The notes under the pieces: model-generated
Databases searched by the model: none
The model's input: the letters and a program-made list of their open reading frames with translations, nothing else
Told to the model about the DNA's origin: nothing
Shown: in pieces, positions 43,489 to 52,462 of the stretch
How the letters are laid out: each line of letters opens with the position of its first letter
How positions within the stretch are numbered: position 1 is the stretch's first letter
Position numbers and translations under genes: made by a program
Assembly (NCBI RefSeq): GCF_042685645.1
Contig: NZ_JBHUNX010000001.1
Coordinates: 434,001-498,000 of the forward strand
Source: Salininema proteolyticum
GTDB lineage: Bacteria; Actinomycetota; Actinomycetes; Mycobacteriales; Micromonosporaceae
Direction: 5' to 3'
DNA length: 64,000 nucleotides

Positions 43489-44234
43489 GTGAGCTCGTCG
43501 ATCGTTTCCTGGGTCTCGAGGTCCATCCTCGAGTCGGTGATGACGGCGTCGGCGTCCTCGAGGCGGGCGATCGTGGCGAGGCCGACGGTCTTCCACTTGG
43601 TGTGGTCGGCCAGGACGATCAGGTTGCGCCCCTTCTGCGAGAACGCCGTGAGGGTCTCGGCTTCCATGAGGTTCGGGGTGGTGAAGCCCGATTCCAGGCT
43701 CATGCCGTGGACTCCCAGGAAGACGGTGTCGACGTTGATCGTGGTGAGCGAGTTGACGGCGAAGGGTCCGACGAGCGCGTCGGAGGGGGTGCGGATGCCG
43801 CCGGTGAGGATGACGGTCTGGTCGGCGCGGCCGTTGCGGTAGAAGACGTCGGCGACGGGGATGGAGTTGGTGACGACCGTCAGCTGCGGGGTGTCGGCCA
43901 GCTGCTGCGCCATCATCCACGTCGTGGTCCCGGCGGAGATGGCGATGGCCTGGCCGGGTTTGACGTAGGAGGCGGCGGTCTTGGCGATGGCGGTCTTCTC
44001 CGCCTGTTCGCGGACCTTCTTGGCGGTGAAGCCCGGTTCCGCCGCGGCGCTCAGGTCGACGCGGGTGGCCCCGCCGTGGACTTTGTTCAGTTTGCCGAGT
44101 TCGGACAGGAAGTCGAGGTCGCGGCGGATGGTCATGTCGGAGACGCCGAAGGCGTCCACCAGCTCGGTGACGCGCACGGCTCCCTTTTCGGCCAGGACCT
44201 CCAGGATTCGAGCCTGCCTCTGTTTAGCCAACAT
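43425..44234 (-). CDS. DeoR-family regulator of the gal operon
   Basis: A 269-residue DeoR-type regulator. The N-terminal winged HTH reads RQARILEVLAEKGAVRVTELVDAFGVSDMTIRRDLDFL, followed by the family LNKVHGGA. The sugar-phosphate domain has ISAGTTTWMMAQQL, VDTVFLGVHGMSLESGFTT and VLADHTKW. The tail is acidic (DGDESGEGAPPSD). GAGGAA precedes the ATG. It heads deoR-galT-galK. An AT-rich site at 44266-44283, just upstream, is probably its own operator, and similar motifs precede the ChvE-like importer and the araBDA/importer pair. Confidence 0.93.
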   Translation of the reverse strand: MLAKQRQARILEVLAEKGAVRVTELVDAFGVSDMTIRRDLDFLSELGKLNKVHGGATRVDLSAAAEPGFTAKKVREQAEKTAIAKTAASYVKPGQAIAISAGTTTWMMAQQLADTPQLTVVTNSIPVADVFYRNGRADQTVILTGGIRTPSDALVGPFAVNSLTTINVDTVFLGVHGMSLESGFTTPNLMEAETLTAFSQKGRNLIVLADHTKWKTVGLATIARLEDADAVITDSRMDLETQETIDELTELVVAPLDGDESGEGAPPSD

Positions 44235-44265
44235 GATTCCTCACTACCTCACACTAACACACATA

Positions 44266-44283
44266 ATCAAACAAAAATAATCA
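44266..44283. promoter_or_regulatory. candidate DeoR operator upstream of deoR
   Basis: ATCAAACAAAAATAATCA lies 32-49 bases upstream of the deoR start. TCAAAC(G/A)AAAAT is shared with the complement of 44865-44882. Confidence 0.55.
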
Positions 44284-44864
44284 CCCGCCGGTATTCACCT
44301 GACTACCGGACCCTCAGTGTAGAGGGGGCGACTGACGCCGGACCGATGAAGTTATGCCCTTATTGGACGGATCGCACGCCGTTGATGCGGGGTTATGCGG
44401 GCCGGGCCGTGCTGTGGGGACGCCCCGCCAAGGCCGCTCGGGTTGGGGACAGTCTACTCTGCCGACGCCTCCTGGCCCTGCGGGCGTGGCGAGCCGTCCC
44501 GGGGCACGGAGGGGGATCCGGCCTTTCCCGCAGGCGCCGGGCGGGCCCGGCGGGCCGGTGCGGCCGCGGCGGCCCGGAGGTGGACGGGGGTGCGCCGGCC
44601 ATCGGCGGACGGGGGCGGGGCGGCCGCGAACCGGTCGTGTTCCAACAAGCAGCCGACGCCATCGGACATGACCCTAGGTCGCCGGTCAATCGTTCTCCGT
44701 AGATGAATGGGGCGGATCCAGGGCGGTACGGCGCCCTGATGGCGGAATGCCGCCGCATGTCACGGGATTTCCTGCGCTACACCATATTCAGTGGCCAGTC
44801 CAGGGGATCGCCGGTATCGCTCCGATAGCGGTAATGTTAAAAAATGATTACAAATGAGAATTTG

Positions 44865-44882
44865 TGTTGATTTTCGTTTGAA
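44865..44882. promoter_or_regulatory. candidate DeoR operator upstream of the ChvE-like operon
   Basis: TGTTGATTTTCGTTTGAA; its complement TTCAAACGAAAATCAACA matches the deoR site at the TCAAAC-AAAAT core and the ytf site (TTCAAACATAGAATCA). It is set in an AT-rich stretch that also carries ACAAATGAGAATTTGTG. Confidence 0.55.
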
Positions 44883-45134
44883 TACGGAGAGATATTGGCA
44901 ACATCGATGTCTACGGCAGCAGCCTGTCCGGAGCGAACCTCCGACGGCGGGCCGATCGCACGGGACGCGGCCGTCGGTGAAGGCCGAAAAGCGCCGGCGG
45001 GCGCCGACAGCGACGCCCGCCGCGAAGACCTTCGGGAATCGGAACGGCGATCGGGTCTCCGCGCCCGGGAGCCGTCCGCATCCCGCCGGGAGATCGACCA
45101 CGCATCCGTTCGTCAAAGAAGACAGGACTTCACC

Positions 45135-46220
45135 ATGCAGGACTTCAGCCTGAAACGACGCCACTTGCTGGCCGCGGGCGGGGCCGCCGCCCTGTCGGCC
45201 CCGCTCCTGACCGCCTGCGCCAGCGGCGACGGCGGCGGCAAGGACAAGATCGGCGTCTCCATGCCCACCCAGACCTCCGAGCGCTGGATCGCCGACGGCG
45301 ACAACGTGAAGGCCCAGCTCGAGGAAGCGGGCTACGACGTCATCCTCAACTTCGCCGCCGACAAGGTCGACCGCCAGATCAACCAGATCGAGACCATGGT
45401 CTCCCAGGGCGTCGTCGCGCTCGTCATCGCCGCGAAGGACGGCTCCACCCTCGGCGGAGTCCTCGGACAGGCCAAAGAGGACGACATCCCCGTCATCGCC
45501 TACGACCGCCTCATCACCGAGACCGAGGACGTCGACTACTACGTCACCTTCGACAACTACAACGTCGGAGTCCTCCAGGGGCAGTACATCGTCGACGCCC
45601 TCGGCCTCGACGACACCGACGAGGCGTTCAACATCGAACTGTTCGCCGGGTCCCTCGACGACAACAACGCCTTCTTCTTCTGGGACGGCGCCATCGACAC
45701 CCTCAAGCCCTACATCGACGACGGGAAGCTCGTAGTCCGCTCCGGCCAGACCGAGATCGAACAGGCCGCCACCGAGAGCTGGCTCGCCGAGAACGCCCAG
45801 GACCGCATGGACAACATCCTGTCCACCCACTACTCCTCCGAGAAGGTCGACGCGGTCCTCGCCCCGTTCGACGGCATCAGCCGCGGCATCATCGCCTCCC
45901 TCGAGAGCAACGGCTACACCGGAGAAGACCTCCCGGTCATCACCGGCCAGGACGCCGAACTGGAGTCGGTCAAGGCGATCATCGACGGCCGCCAGACCCA
46001 GACGGTCTTCAAGGACACCCGCGAACTCGCCAAGGTCGCCGTGAGCATGGTCGAGGACCTCCTCGCCGGGGAGGACCCCGAGGTCAACGACACCGAGACC
46101 TACGACAACGGCAAGAAGGTCGTCGAATCCTACCTCCTCGAACCGGTCAACGTGGACGCCTCCAACTGGGAAGAGCTCCTCGTCGGATCGGACTACTACA
46201 CCGAGGACGACTTCAAGTAG
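45135..46220 (+). CDS. chvE: ChvE-like multiple-sugar-binding lipoprotein
   Basis: A 361-residue binding protein. The signal is of Tat-lipoprotein type: LKRRHLLAAGGAAALSAPLLTACASG, with an RR near residues 8-9 and the lipobox LTAC. The mature part has ChvE/XylF features: KIGVSMPTQTSERWIADGDNV, then DKVDRQINQIETMVSQGVVALVIAAKDG, VIAYDRLI and the late VITGQDAELESVKAIIDGRQTQTVFKD. Known ligands of the family are arabinose, galactose, xylose and glucose. AGGA lies eight bases before the ATG. A longer reading from TTG 44895 would add 80 hydrophilic residues. It heads chvE-gguA-gguB, divergent from deoR-gal. Confidence 0.92.
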   Translation: MQDFSLKRRHLLAAGGAAALSAPLLTACASGDGGGKDKIGVSMPTQTSERWIADGDNVKAQLEEAGYDVILNFAADKVDRQINQIETMVSQGVVALVIAAKDGSTLGGVLGQAKEDDIPVIAYDRLITETEDVDYYVTFDNYNVGVLQGQYIVDALGLDDTDEAFNIELFAGSLDDNNAFFFWDGAIDTLKPYIDDGKLVVRSGQTEIEQAATESWLAENAQDRMDNILSTHYSSEKVDAVLAPFDGISRGIIASLESNGYTGEDLPVITGQDAELESVKAIIDGRQTQTVFKDTRELAKVAVSMVEDLLAGEDPEVNDTETYDNGKKVVESYLLEPVNVDASNWEELLVGSDYYTEDDFK

Positions 46221-46293
46221 CCGGAGCGGCACGGGCCCGCGCCCACCGGGCCGGGCCCCGCACTCCGACACCGCCTAGCGACTGGACAGGACC

Positions 46294-47832
46294 ATGCCCG
46301 ACCATCTACTGCGCATGAAGGGGATCTCCAAGGAGTTCCCCGGAGTCAAGGCCCTCGACGGAGTCACCGTCGAAGTGGCCGAGGGAACCGTCCACGGGAT
46401 CGTGGGCGAGAACGGCGCCGGCAAGTCGACGCTCATGAAGATCCTCAGCGGCGTCTACCCCCACGGCAAGTACGGCGGCGCCATCGAACTCGACGGCACC
46501 GAGGCGAGGTTCCGCGGCATCCGCCAGTCGGAGGCCGCCGGCATAGCCATCATCCACCAGGAGCTCGCCCTCGTCGGAGAGCTCTCCGCCGCCGAGAACC
46601 TCTTCCTCGGCAACGAGCGCGCCACCAAGGGCGTCATCTCCTGGGGCGAGACCAACCGCCGCGCCGCCGAACTGCTGAGCCGCGTGGGACTCGACATCGA
46701 CCCCGGCGTCCTCGTCGACGACCTCGGCGTCGGGCGCCAACAACTGGTCGAGATCGCCAAGGCCCTCGCCAAGGACGTCCGCCTCCTCATCCTCGACGAG
46801 CCCACCGCCGCGCTCAACGAGATCGAGTCGCAGAAACTGCTCGAGCTCCTCAGAGGCCTGCGGAACGAGGGCGTTACCTGCCTGCTCATCTCCCACAAGC
46901 TCGACGAGATCCGCGACGTCTGCGACGCCGTCACCGTCATCCGCGACGGACGGACCATCGAGACCCTCCACGGCGGAGAGATCACCAACCCGAGGATGAT
47001 CGCCTCCATGGTCGGCCGCGAACTCGCCGACCTCTACCCGCCCCGGACCCACGAGAAGCGCGACGTGGTCCTGCGGGTGGACGACTGGACCGTCGCCGAC
47101 CCGCACGACCTCTCCAAGAACGCCATCGACGGCGCCTCGATCACCGTCCACGGCGGCGAAGTCGTCGGCCTCGCCGGGCTAATGGGCGCCGGCCGGACCG
47201 AGTTCGCCATGAGCCTCTTCGGCCGCAGCTGGGGCCGCTACCGCTCCGGAACGGTCGCCGTCGACGGAGAACCGGTCACCATGAAGTCCCCGCAGGCGGC
47301 CATCGCCGCCGGACTCGCCTACGTCACCGAGGACCGCAAGAACCTCGGACTGCACCTGGACTACTCCATCAGGGAGAACTTCAGCCTCGCCAACCTCTCG
47401 CGCATCCTCCGCGGCCGGCTCGTCAGCCCCGGACTCCAGGCCTCCCACGCCGAGACGCTCAAAGAGCAGCTCGGCGTCGTCGCCGCCTCCGTCGAACAGC
47501 CGGTGGGCAACCTGTCGGGAGGCAACCAGCAGAAGGTCGTCCTCGGCAAGTGGATCTTCACCGAACCGAAGGTCCTCATCCTCGACGAACCCACCCGGGG
47601 CGTCGACGTCGGCGCCAAGTACGAGATCTACGAGCTCGTCTTCTCCCTGGCCGCCCAGGGGATGGCGATCCTCGTCATCTCCTCCGAGCTGCCGGAGGTC
47701 CTCGGCATCAGCGACCGCGTCTACGCCATGAGCGCCGGACGGATCACCGGCGAGGTGCCGATCGCCGAGGCGAGCCAGGAGAGGCTCATGACCCTGATGA
47801 CGAACGACAGCACAGAAAAGGCCCGAGCATGA
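46294..47832 (+). CDS. gguA: multiple-sugar ABC ATPase, GguA/XylG type
   Basis: A 512-residue double-ATPase subunit. The first half has GENGAGKST, IIHQELALVGELSAAENLFLG, LGVGRQQLVEIAKAL and LLILDEPTAAL. The second half has GLMGAGRTEFAMSLFG, LSGGNQQKVVLGKWIF and VLILDEPTRGVD. VYPHGKYGGAI after Walker A is typical of the GguA/MmsA group. Its stop overlaps the permease ATG by four bases (ATGA). Confidence 0.95.
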   Translation: MPDHLLRMKGISKEFPGVKALDGVTVEVAEGTVHGIVGENGAGKSTLMKILSGVYPHGKYGGAIELDGTEARFRGIRQSEAAGIAIIHQELALVGELSAAENLFLGNERATKGVISWGETNRRAAELLSRVGLDIDPGVLVDDLGVGRQQLVEIAKALAKDVRLLILDEPTAALNEIESQKLLELLRGLRNEGVTCLLISHKLDEIRDVCDAVTVIRDGRTIETLHGGEITNPRMIASMVGRELADLYPPRTHEKRDVVLRVDDWTVADPHDLSKNAIDGASITVHGGEVVGLAGLMGAGRTEFAMSLFGRSWGRYRSGTVAVDGEPVTMKSPQAAIAAGLAYVTEDRKNLGLHLDYSIRENFSLANLSRILRGRLVSPGLQASHAETLKEQLGVVAASVEQPVGNLSGGNQQKVVLGKWIFTEPKVLILDEPTRGVDVGAKYEIYELVFSLAAQGMAILVISSELPEVLGISDRVYAMSAGRITGEVPIAEASQERLMTLMTNDSTEKARA

Positions 47833-49115
47833 GCACCGTCAAGAACAAGGCGGCGGAGTTCCTCCACCGCATCGACCTGCGGCAGTACGGCATGGTCATC
47901 GCACTGTGCTGCATCGCCCTGCTGTTCCAGGTCCTCGTCGTGGCAGAGATGGACCAGAACTTCATCACGCCGCGCAACATCACCAACATCATCGTCCAGA
48001 ACTCCTACATCCTCATCCTCGCCATCGGCATGATGCTGGTGATCATCAACGGGCACATCGACCTCTCGGTGGGATCCGTGCTCGCCTTCACCGGCGCGGT
48101 CGCCGCCATAGCCTCCGGCACCTGGGGGCTCCCGTGGTGGGCGGCCGTCCTCATGGCCGTCGGAACGGGGGCGCTCATCGGCGCGTGGCAGGGCTTCTGG
48201 GTCGCCTACGTCGGCATCCCCGCCTTCATCGTCACCCTCGCCGGAATGCTCGTCTTCCGCGGACTCACCATCTGGGTCACCGAGTCCCGCAGCATCGCCG
48301 TCGGCGACGAGAGCTTCCGCATGCTCGGCTCCGGGTACTGGGGCGAACCGACCACCATCGGCGGCACCGCCATGCACCTGCCGACCCTCCTGATCGGCGT
48401 CGGAGCGGTCGTCGCCCTCACCTACGTCCAGATCGCCGACCGCCGCGAACGACTCCGCCACGGCCTGCCCGCCTCCTCGGCGGCCCTCTGGACGGTCAAG
48501 GCCGTCGCCGTCGCGGCGGTGACGCTCCTCTTCTCGGGAATGCTGGCGCTCTACAAGGGCCTGCCGGTCATCGGGATCATCGTCATCGGCCTGGTCGTGG
48601 TCTACACCTTCGTCACCAACCGGACCGTCTTCGGCCGCCACGTCTACGCCGGCGGCGGCAACCTCAAGGCCGCCGCGCTCTCCGGCGTCAACACCAAGGC
48701 CACCAGCTTCTGGGTGTTCGTCAACATGGGCGCGCTCGCCGGCCTGGCCGCCGTGGTCTTCACCGCCCGCGCCAACAGCGCCAACCCGCAGGCGGGCGAG
48801 ATGTTCGAGCTGGACGCGATCGCCTCGGCCTTCATCGGCGGCGCCTCGATGAGCGGTGGCATCGGCACCGTCGTCGGAGCCGTCGTAGGCGGACTGGTCA
48901 TGGGCGTCATGCGTCAGGGCATGTCCACTCTGGGCATCGGCCAGGACCAGGTCCAGATCATCCTCGGCCTCGTTCTGCTCGCCGCGGTGGTGTTCGACGT
49001 GTGGAACAAGAAGCGCACCTCCACCGCCCCGGCCGCCGAGGCCCGCGTTCCCGAGCAGAAGCGCGGGGAGGACTCCGAACCCGCGGCGGGCGAGGAGGAG
49101 AAGGCCTCCGACTGA
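47829..49115 (+). CDS. gguB: multiple-sugar ABC permease, GguB/XylH type
   Basis: A 428-residue permease, longer than the RbsC class and typical of the GguB/XylH class because of extra transmembrane segments in the middle (KAVAVAAVTLLFSGMLALYK). Signatures are LAIGMMLVIINGHIDLSVGSVLAF, FIVTLAGMLVFRGLTIWV and AGGGNLKAAALSGVNTKA. The C-tail is acidic and disordered (EDSEPAAGEEEKASD). It is the last gene of the operon. Confidence 0.95.
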   Translation: MSTVKNKAAEFLHRIDLRQYGMVIALCCIALLFQVLVVAEMDQNFITPRNITNIIVQNSYILILAIGMMLVIINGHIDLSVGSVLAFTGAVAAIASGTWGLPWWAAVLMAVGTGALIGAWQGFWVAYVGIPAFIVTLAGMLVFRGLTIWVTESRSIAVGDESFRMLGSGYWGEPTTIGGTAMHLPTLLIGVGAVVALTYVQIADRRERLRHGLPASSAALWTVKAVAVAAVTLLFSGMLALYKGLPVIGIIVIGLVVVYTFVTNRTVFGRHVYAGGGNLKAAALSGVNTKATSFWVFVNMGALAGLAAVVFTARANSANPQAGEMFELDAIASAFIGGASMSGGIGTVVGAVVGGLVMGVMRQGMSTLGIGQDQVQIILGLVLLAAVVFDVWNKKRTSTAPAAEARVPEQKRGEDSEPAAGEEEKASD

Positions 49116-49143
49116 CCGGACCGGCGCCCCCGTGCCCCACGGC

Positions 49144-49250
49144 TCTTCCCTTCGCCGGGCGCGGGGGCGCCGGGCTCCGCGCCCGGGACCGGGCGACGGG
49201 CGTCTTCCCTTCGCCGCGAACGGCGCCGGGCTCCACGCCCGTGTCGGAGC
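49144..49250. repeat. imperfect tandem repeat, two units of about 57-59 bp
   Basis: TCTTCCCTTCGCCG begins each unit (49144 and 49203), and GGCGCCGGGCTCC(G/A)CGCCCG ends it. The first unit folds into a GGGCGCGG/CCGCGCCC hairpin and may double as the gguB terminator. Confidence 0.6.
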
Positions 49251-49330
49251 CGTCCCCGGACGCGGCCCCCGGCCATGAGATGTTCAATTGATCGAATAAC
49301 GTCATTAGATTCCGGGACACGCTCGCGCCG

Positions 49331-49336
49331 TAGCCT
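49331..49336 (+). promoter_or_regulatory. -10 element of a leaderless promoter
   Basis: TAGCCT ends exactly six bases before the ATG at 49343, and there is no ribosome site. The spacing places transcription start at the start codon. Confidence 0.55.
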
Positions 49337-49342
49337 CGCGGC

Positions 49343-50467
49343 ATGAGGATCGCCATAGTCACCGAGTCCTACCTGCCTCAGGTCAACGGAGTCTCGTACT
49401 CCGTGCACCGGCTGGCCGAGTTCCTGCACTCCCACGGGCACGAGACGCTGGTCATGGCCCCGTCCCCGAGCCGCCGCCAGGTCGCGCCGCACACTCCCTG
49501 GCCGGTGCACCACGTCCCGTCCGTCGGAGTTCCGCGCTACCGGGAGTTCCGCTTCGGCATCGCCACGCGCGGCGTGCGGCGGGCGCTGCGCGAGTTCCGG
49601 CCCGACGTCATCCACCTGGCCAGTCCCTTCGGATTCCCCTCGCGCGCCTGCGCGTACGCGGCCGAGGCGGGCGTCCCCGTCGTCGCGACCTGGCAGACCG
49701 ACCTGCCCTCGTACTCCAAGATCTACGGCCTCGGCCGCCTCGAACCGTACATCTGGCGGCGCTTCCGCTCCATCCACTCGCACGCCGCGGTGAACATCGC
49801 CCTCTCGGACGACTCGGCACAGGCCATGCGGGGCAACGGCATCGAGAACGTCACCGTGATCGCCCACGGCGTCGACACCGACCGGTTCCGCCCCTCGGCG
49901 CGCAAACGGGAGCGGCGGGCGGTCCTGGCCCCCGACGGGGAGTTCCTCGTCGGATACGTCGGCCGCTTGGCCCGCGAGAAGCACCTGCACCTGCTGCGGG
50001 AGACGAGCGAGATCCCCGGCGTCAAGCTGCTGGTCGTCGGCGGCGGGCCCGCGGAGAAGTCGCTGCGCGCGGCGCTCCCGCGCGCGCAGTTCACCGGCGT
50101 GCTGACCGGCGACGACCTGTCGGAGACGTACGCCTCGCTGGACCTCTTCGTCCACCCCGGGCCCTTCGAGACCTTCGGGCGGACCGTCCAGGAGGCGCAC
50201 GCCTCCGGCCTGCCCGTGCTGACCGTCGCCGCAGGGGGAGCGGGGGAGCTGGTCCGCCCCGGCCTGGACGGGGACTACATAGAGCTGGACGGCCCTTCGA
50301 TCGCCGCCAAGGTGGCCGAGCTGACCAACCGCCGCGACATGCTGGCCGACTGGGGCCGGGCCGGCCGTCGCCGGGCGGAGGAGAGCCTCATGGCCTCGGA
50401 GCACGACCAGCTGCTGGAGCACCTGAGCCGGGCCGCGCGGGCGAAGAGCGGGGGAGCGGTGTCCTGA
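49343..50467 (+). CDS. GT4-family glycosyltransferase (alpha-mannosyltransferase-like)
   Basis: A 374-residue GT-B fold enzyme. The N-terminal acceptor domain starts MRIAIVTESYLPQVNGVSYSV. The C-terminal nucleotide-sugar domain has VGYVGRLAREKHLHLL and the EX7E motif in FETFGRTVQEAHASGLPV. This combination is typical of GDP-mannose-dependent mannosyltransferases (MgtA/PimB-like) of actinobacteria that decorate lipids. The donor and acceptor cannot be fixed from sequence. The gene is solitary and apparently leaderless. Confidence 0.9.
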   Translation: MRIAIVTESYLPQVNGVSYSVHRLAEFLHSHGHETLVMAPSPSRRQVAPHTPWPVHHVPSVGVPRYREFRFGIATRGVRRALREFRPDVIHLASPFGFPSRACAYAAEAGVPVVATWQTDLPSYSKIYGLGRLEPYIWRRFRSIHSHAAVNIALSDDSAQAMRGNGIENVTVIAHGVDTDRFRPSARKRERRAVLAPDGEFLVGYVGRLAREKHLHLLRETSEIPGVKLLVVGGGPAEKSLRAALPRAQFTGVLTGDDLSETYASLDLFVHPGPFETFGRTVQEAHASGLPVLTVAAGGAGELVRPGLDGDYIELDGPSIAAKVAELTNRRDMLADWGRAGRRRAEESLMASEHDQLLEHLSRAARAKSGGAVS

Positions 50468-50549
50468 ACCGCCTCCGCGCCTTCTCCGGAACCTTCGCCG
50501 CGGCCGGACGCCCGCGGCGAGCGCTAATATGGGTGCGTAACGCCCGCGC

Positions 50550-50555
50550 TATAAT
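50550..50555 (+). promoter_or_regulatory. consensus -10 upstream of def
   Basis: A perfect TATAAT lies 38-43 bases before the TTG start in an AT-rich patch. No good -35 is visible at 16-18 bases spacing. The leader would be about 30 bases long with GAGGAG near its end. Confidence 0.5.
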
Positions 50556-50592
50556 TGCAAGTAATTTGCGATAAGAGTTCCGAGGAGTCCGA

Positions 50593-51114
50593 TTGTCCGG
50601 CAAGGCCCGCCCCATCGTCCATTACGGCGACCCCGTCCTGCACCGCCCGAACAAGACCGTCACCGAGTTCGGCCCCGAGCTGTCCGACCTCGTCGACGAC
50701 ATGTTCGCGAGCATGTACGAGGCCGACGGCGTCGGGCTCGCCGCCAACCAGATCGGCGTCGACGCCCGCGTCTGGGTCATGGACTGCCCGACCGACGAGG
50801 GCGGGAGCATGGTCGCCCACATCGTCAACCCCGTCCTGGAGGCGGTCGAGCGCCCCGGCGGAGAGCGCAACCTCGTCGTGGAGAACGAGGGCTGCCTGTC
50901 GGTGCCCGGCGAGTACTACGACGTCGCCCGCCCCGACTACGCCCTGGTCTCCGGCCAGGACAAGAACGGCGACCCGATCACGCTGGAGGCCGAGGGTTAC
51001 ACGGCGCGCTGCCTGATCCACGAGACCGACCACACCAACGGCACCGTCTACGTCGACCGGCTGCCCACCAAGATCCGCAAGAAGCTGCTGAAGGGCGCCG
51101 GACTGAAGGTCTGA
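50593..51114 (+). CDS. def: peptide deformylase
   Basis: A 173-residue metalloenzyme that removes formyl groups from nascent N-termini. All three motifs are present: GVGLAANQ at 46-53, EGCLS at 99-103 (metal Cys101) and HETDH at 143-147 (metal His pair and catalytic Glu144). The residue after the last motif is Thr where Leu is commonest. The start is TTG with GAGGAG five bases upstream. The length is normal, and no fmt or other translation gene is adjacent. Confidence 0.95.
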   Translation: MSGKARPIVHYGDPVLHRPNKTVTEFGPELSDLVDDMFASMYEADGVGLAANQIGVDARVWVMDCPTDEGGSMVAHIVNPVLEAVERPGGERNLVVENEGCLSVPGEYYDVARPDYALVSGQDKNGDPITLEAEGYTARCLIHETDHTNGTVYVDRLPTKIRKKLLKGAGLKV

Positions 51115-51136
51115 GCCGGACGTCGGAGGCGTCGGA

Positions 51137-51142
51137 TAGGCT
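51137..51142 (+). promoter_or_regulatory. -10 element of a leaderless promoter
   Basis: TAGGCT ends exactly six bases before the ATG at 51149; no ribosome site is visible. Confidence 0.55.
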
Positions 51143-51148
51143 GCCGTC

Positions 51149-51499
51149 ATGGCAACGAGACTGCACACCACCGTCCTTGACTGTCCCGACCCGAACGCGC
51201 TGGCCGACTTCTACCAGGCGCTGCTGGGCCTGGAGCGGCTCGAGTCCGAGGAGGACTGGGCCAGTGTCGGGCCCTCCCAGACCGACAAGCGCCTGGGTTT
51301 CCAGCTGGCGCCGGAGTTCTCCCCGCCCGCCTGGCCCGGCGCGGGCGAGCTGCAGATGCACCTGGACTTCTGGGTCGACGACGTCGAGACCGAACACCGT
51401 CGGGCGATCGAGCTGGGCGCGAAGCGCCTCGACGCCTCCGCGCCGGACTTCTGGGTCTACGCCGATCCGGCCGGGCACATCTTCTGCCTCTGCTGGTGA
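51149..51499 (+). CDS. VOC-family protein, first of a tandem pair
   Basis: A 116-residue single-module VOC (glyoxalase/bleomycin-resistance superfamily) protein. It starts MATRLHTTVLDCPDPNALADFYQ and ends with DPAGHIFCLCW, the usual strand-loop pattern of the small actinobacterial VOC group. The His in the first strand and in LQMHLDF, with a Glu or Asp, could bind metal as in other VOC folds. It is about half identical by eye to the following gene, so the two probably arose by duplication. Confidence 0.88.
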   Translation: MATRLHTTVLDCPDPNALADFYQALLGLERLESEEDWASVGPSQTDKRLGFQLAPEFSPPAWPGAGELQMHLDFWVDDVETEHRRAIELGAKRLDASAPDFWVYADPAGHIFCLCW

Positions 51500-51545
51500 C
51501 CCGGGGCCGGGGGCCGATCTCCCCAGCGGTGTCGGTCCCCGCCGC

Positions 51546-51551
51546 TATGCT
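51546..51551 (+). promoter_or_regulatory. -10 element of a leaderless promoter
   Basis: TATGCT ends exactly six bases before the ATG at 51558; no ribosome site is visible. Confidence 0.55.
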
Positions 51552-51557
51552 GGCCCC

Positions 51558-51926
51558 ATGAGCGTGACGACGTGTATGACCGTCCTCAACTGCCCGGATC
51601 CCCGGGCCCTGGCGTCCTTCTACGAGCAGGTCCTCTCCTGGCGCCGGATCGACGACGACGAGTCCTGGACCTCCCTGGGGCCGAGCCCGGAGGACGAGCG
51701 GCTCGGGTTCCAGCGCGCGCCGGACTTCATTCCGCCCTCCTGGCCGGAGAACCCGGGAACCCTGCAGACGCACACCGACCTCTACGTCGACGACATCGCG
51801 GCCGAGCACGAACGCGTGACGAGCTTGGGCGCGAACCTGATCGACGGTTCGCACGAGAACTTCCGGGTCTACTCCGACCCGGCCGGGCACCTTTTCTGCC
51901 TCTGCATCCCGCCGTCCGAACGATAG
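51558..51926 (+). CDS. VOC-family protein, second of a tandem pair
   Basis: A 122-residue single-module VOC protein starting MSVTTCMTVLNCPDPRALASFYE and ending DPAGHLFCLCIPPSER. It parallels the preceding gene along its whole length (LGPSPEDERLGFQRAPDFIPPSWP against VGPSQTDKRLGFQLAPEFSPPAWP). It has its own leaderless-type -10, so the copies can be expressed separately. Substrate unknown. Confidence 0.88.
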   Translation: MSVTTCMTVLNCPDPRALASFYEQVLSWRRIDDDESWTSLGPSPEDERLGFQRAPDFIPPSWPENPGTLQTHTDLYVDDIAAEHERVTSLGANLIDGSHENFRVYSDPAGHLFCLCIPPSER

Positions 51927-51960
51927 ACCTCGGCCCGCGGACCACCCGCCCCCCGGTGAT

Positions 51961-51993
51961 CCTGAGGCGGCCTGCGCTCCAGGCCGCCTCAGG
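51961..51993. terminator. bidirectional terminator between VOC and RidA genes
   Basis: Fourteen-base perfect arms (CCTGAGGCGGCCTG and complement) with a CGCTC loop lie between convergent stop codons. Confidence 0.75.
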
Positions 51994-52008
51994 GCGAACG
52001 CCTCTGCC

Positions 52009-52422
52009 CTATCCCAGGTCCGGCCTGCGGGCCGCCCCTATGGCCGCGATGGCGCCGACCTCCACGAGCGCGCCGGGAACGCCCAGGCCGGCGACCTTCA
52101 CGACGGTCACGGTCGTGGGGTGGTCGCCCCAGGCCTTCTGCGCACCCGCGAAGGCCGTCTGCACGTCGGCGCCCTCGACCAGGTGGATGTCGAGCTTCAC
52201 GGTGTCCTCTCGGCGGGCCCCGGCCTCTTCCAGGCAGGCGACCACGTTCGACACCGCCTGCTCGGCCTGGGCGGCGAGGTCGTCGCCGACGAGTGAGCCG
52301 TCCGAGTCGACGCCGTTCTGACCGCCCACGTAAACGGTGGCGTGAGGGCCGGTCACCTTGATCGCCTGAGAGTAGGCGGGGTTGGTGTGCATGGAGTCCG
52401 GATTGATGTGTTCAAGTGACAT
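52009..52422 (-). CDS. RidA/YjgF-family protein
   Basis: A 137-residue protein of the Rid superfamily. It starts MSLEHINPDSMHTNPAYSQAI and has the VYVGGQNGVDSDGSLVGDDLAAQAEQAVSNV pattern typical of Rid subfamily members. RidA proper hydrolyses reactive enamine/imine intermediates and needs a key Arg near residue 105. Here the equivalent region reads TVTVVKVAGLGVPGALVEVGAIAAI, where that Arg is not obvious, so canonical deaminase activity is doubtful. It appears leaderless (TAGACT at 52430-52435, seven bases upstream). Confidence 0.88.
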   Translation of the reverse strand: MSLEHINPDSMHTNPAYSQAIKVTGPHATVYVGGQNGVDSDGSLVGDDLAAQAEQAVSNVVACLEEAGARREDTVKLDIHLVEGADVQTAFAGAQKAWGDHPTTVTVVKVAGLGVPGALVEVGAIAAIGAARRPDLG

Positions 52423-52429
52423 GGGCGAC

Positions 52430-52435
52430 AGTCTA
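52430..52435 (-). promoter_or_regulatory. -10 element of a leaderless promoter
   Basis: On the minus strand TAGACT ends seven bases before the ATG of the RidA-like gene, with no ribosome site. Confidence 0.5.
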
Positions 52436-52462
52436 TCGGCAAACCCGCCCGTGGAGAACCGT

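Larger units (their letters stand above)
44235..45134. other. 900-bp divergent control region, deoR versus ChvE-like operon
   Basis: The AT-rich ends (44240-44290 and 44830-44890) look like promoters with operators. The middle (44330-44760) is GC-rich with no credible gene. From 44895 to 45134 the frame of the downstream gene stays open from a TTG with GGAGA upstream. That may be a 240-base leader or an N-terminal extension. Confidence 0.5.

Noticed and set aside
43017..44702. 561-codon plus-strand frame across galT and deoR
   Set aside because: Antisense shadow rich in Gly/Asp/Arg; both genes beneath it have strong family motifs.
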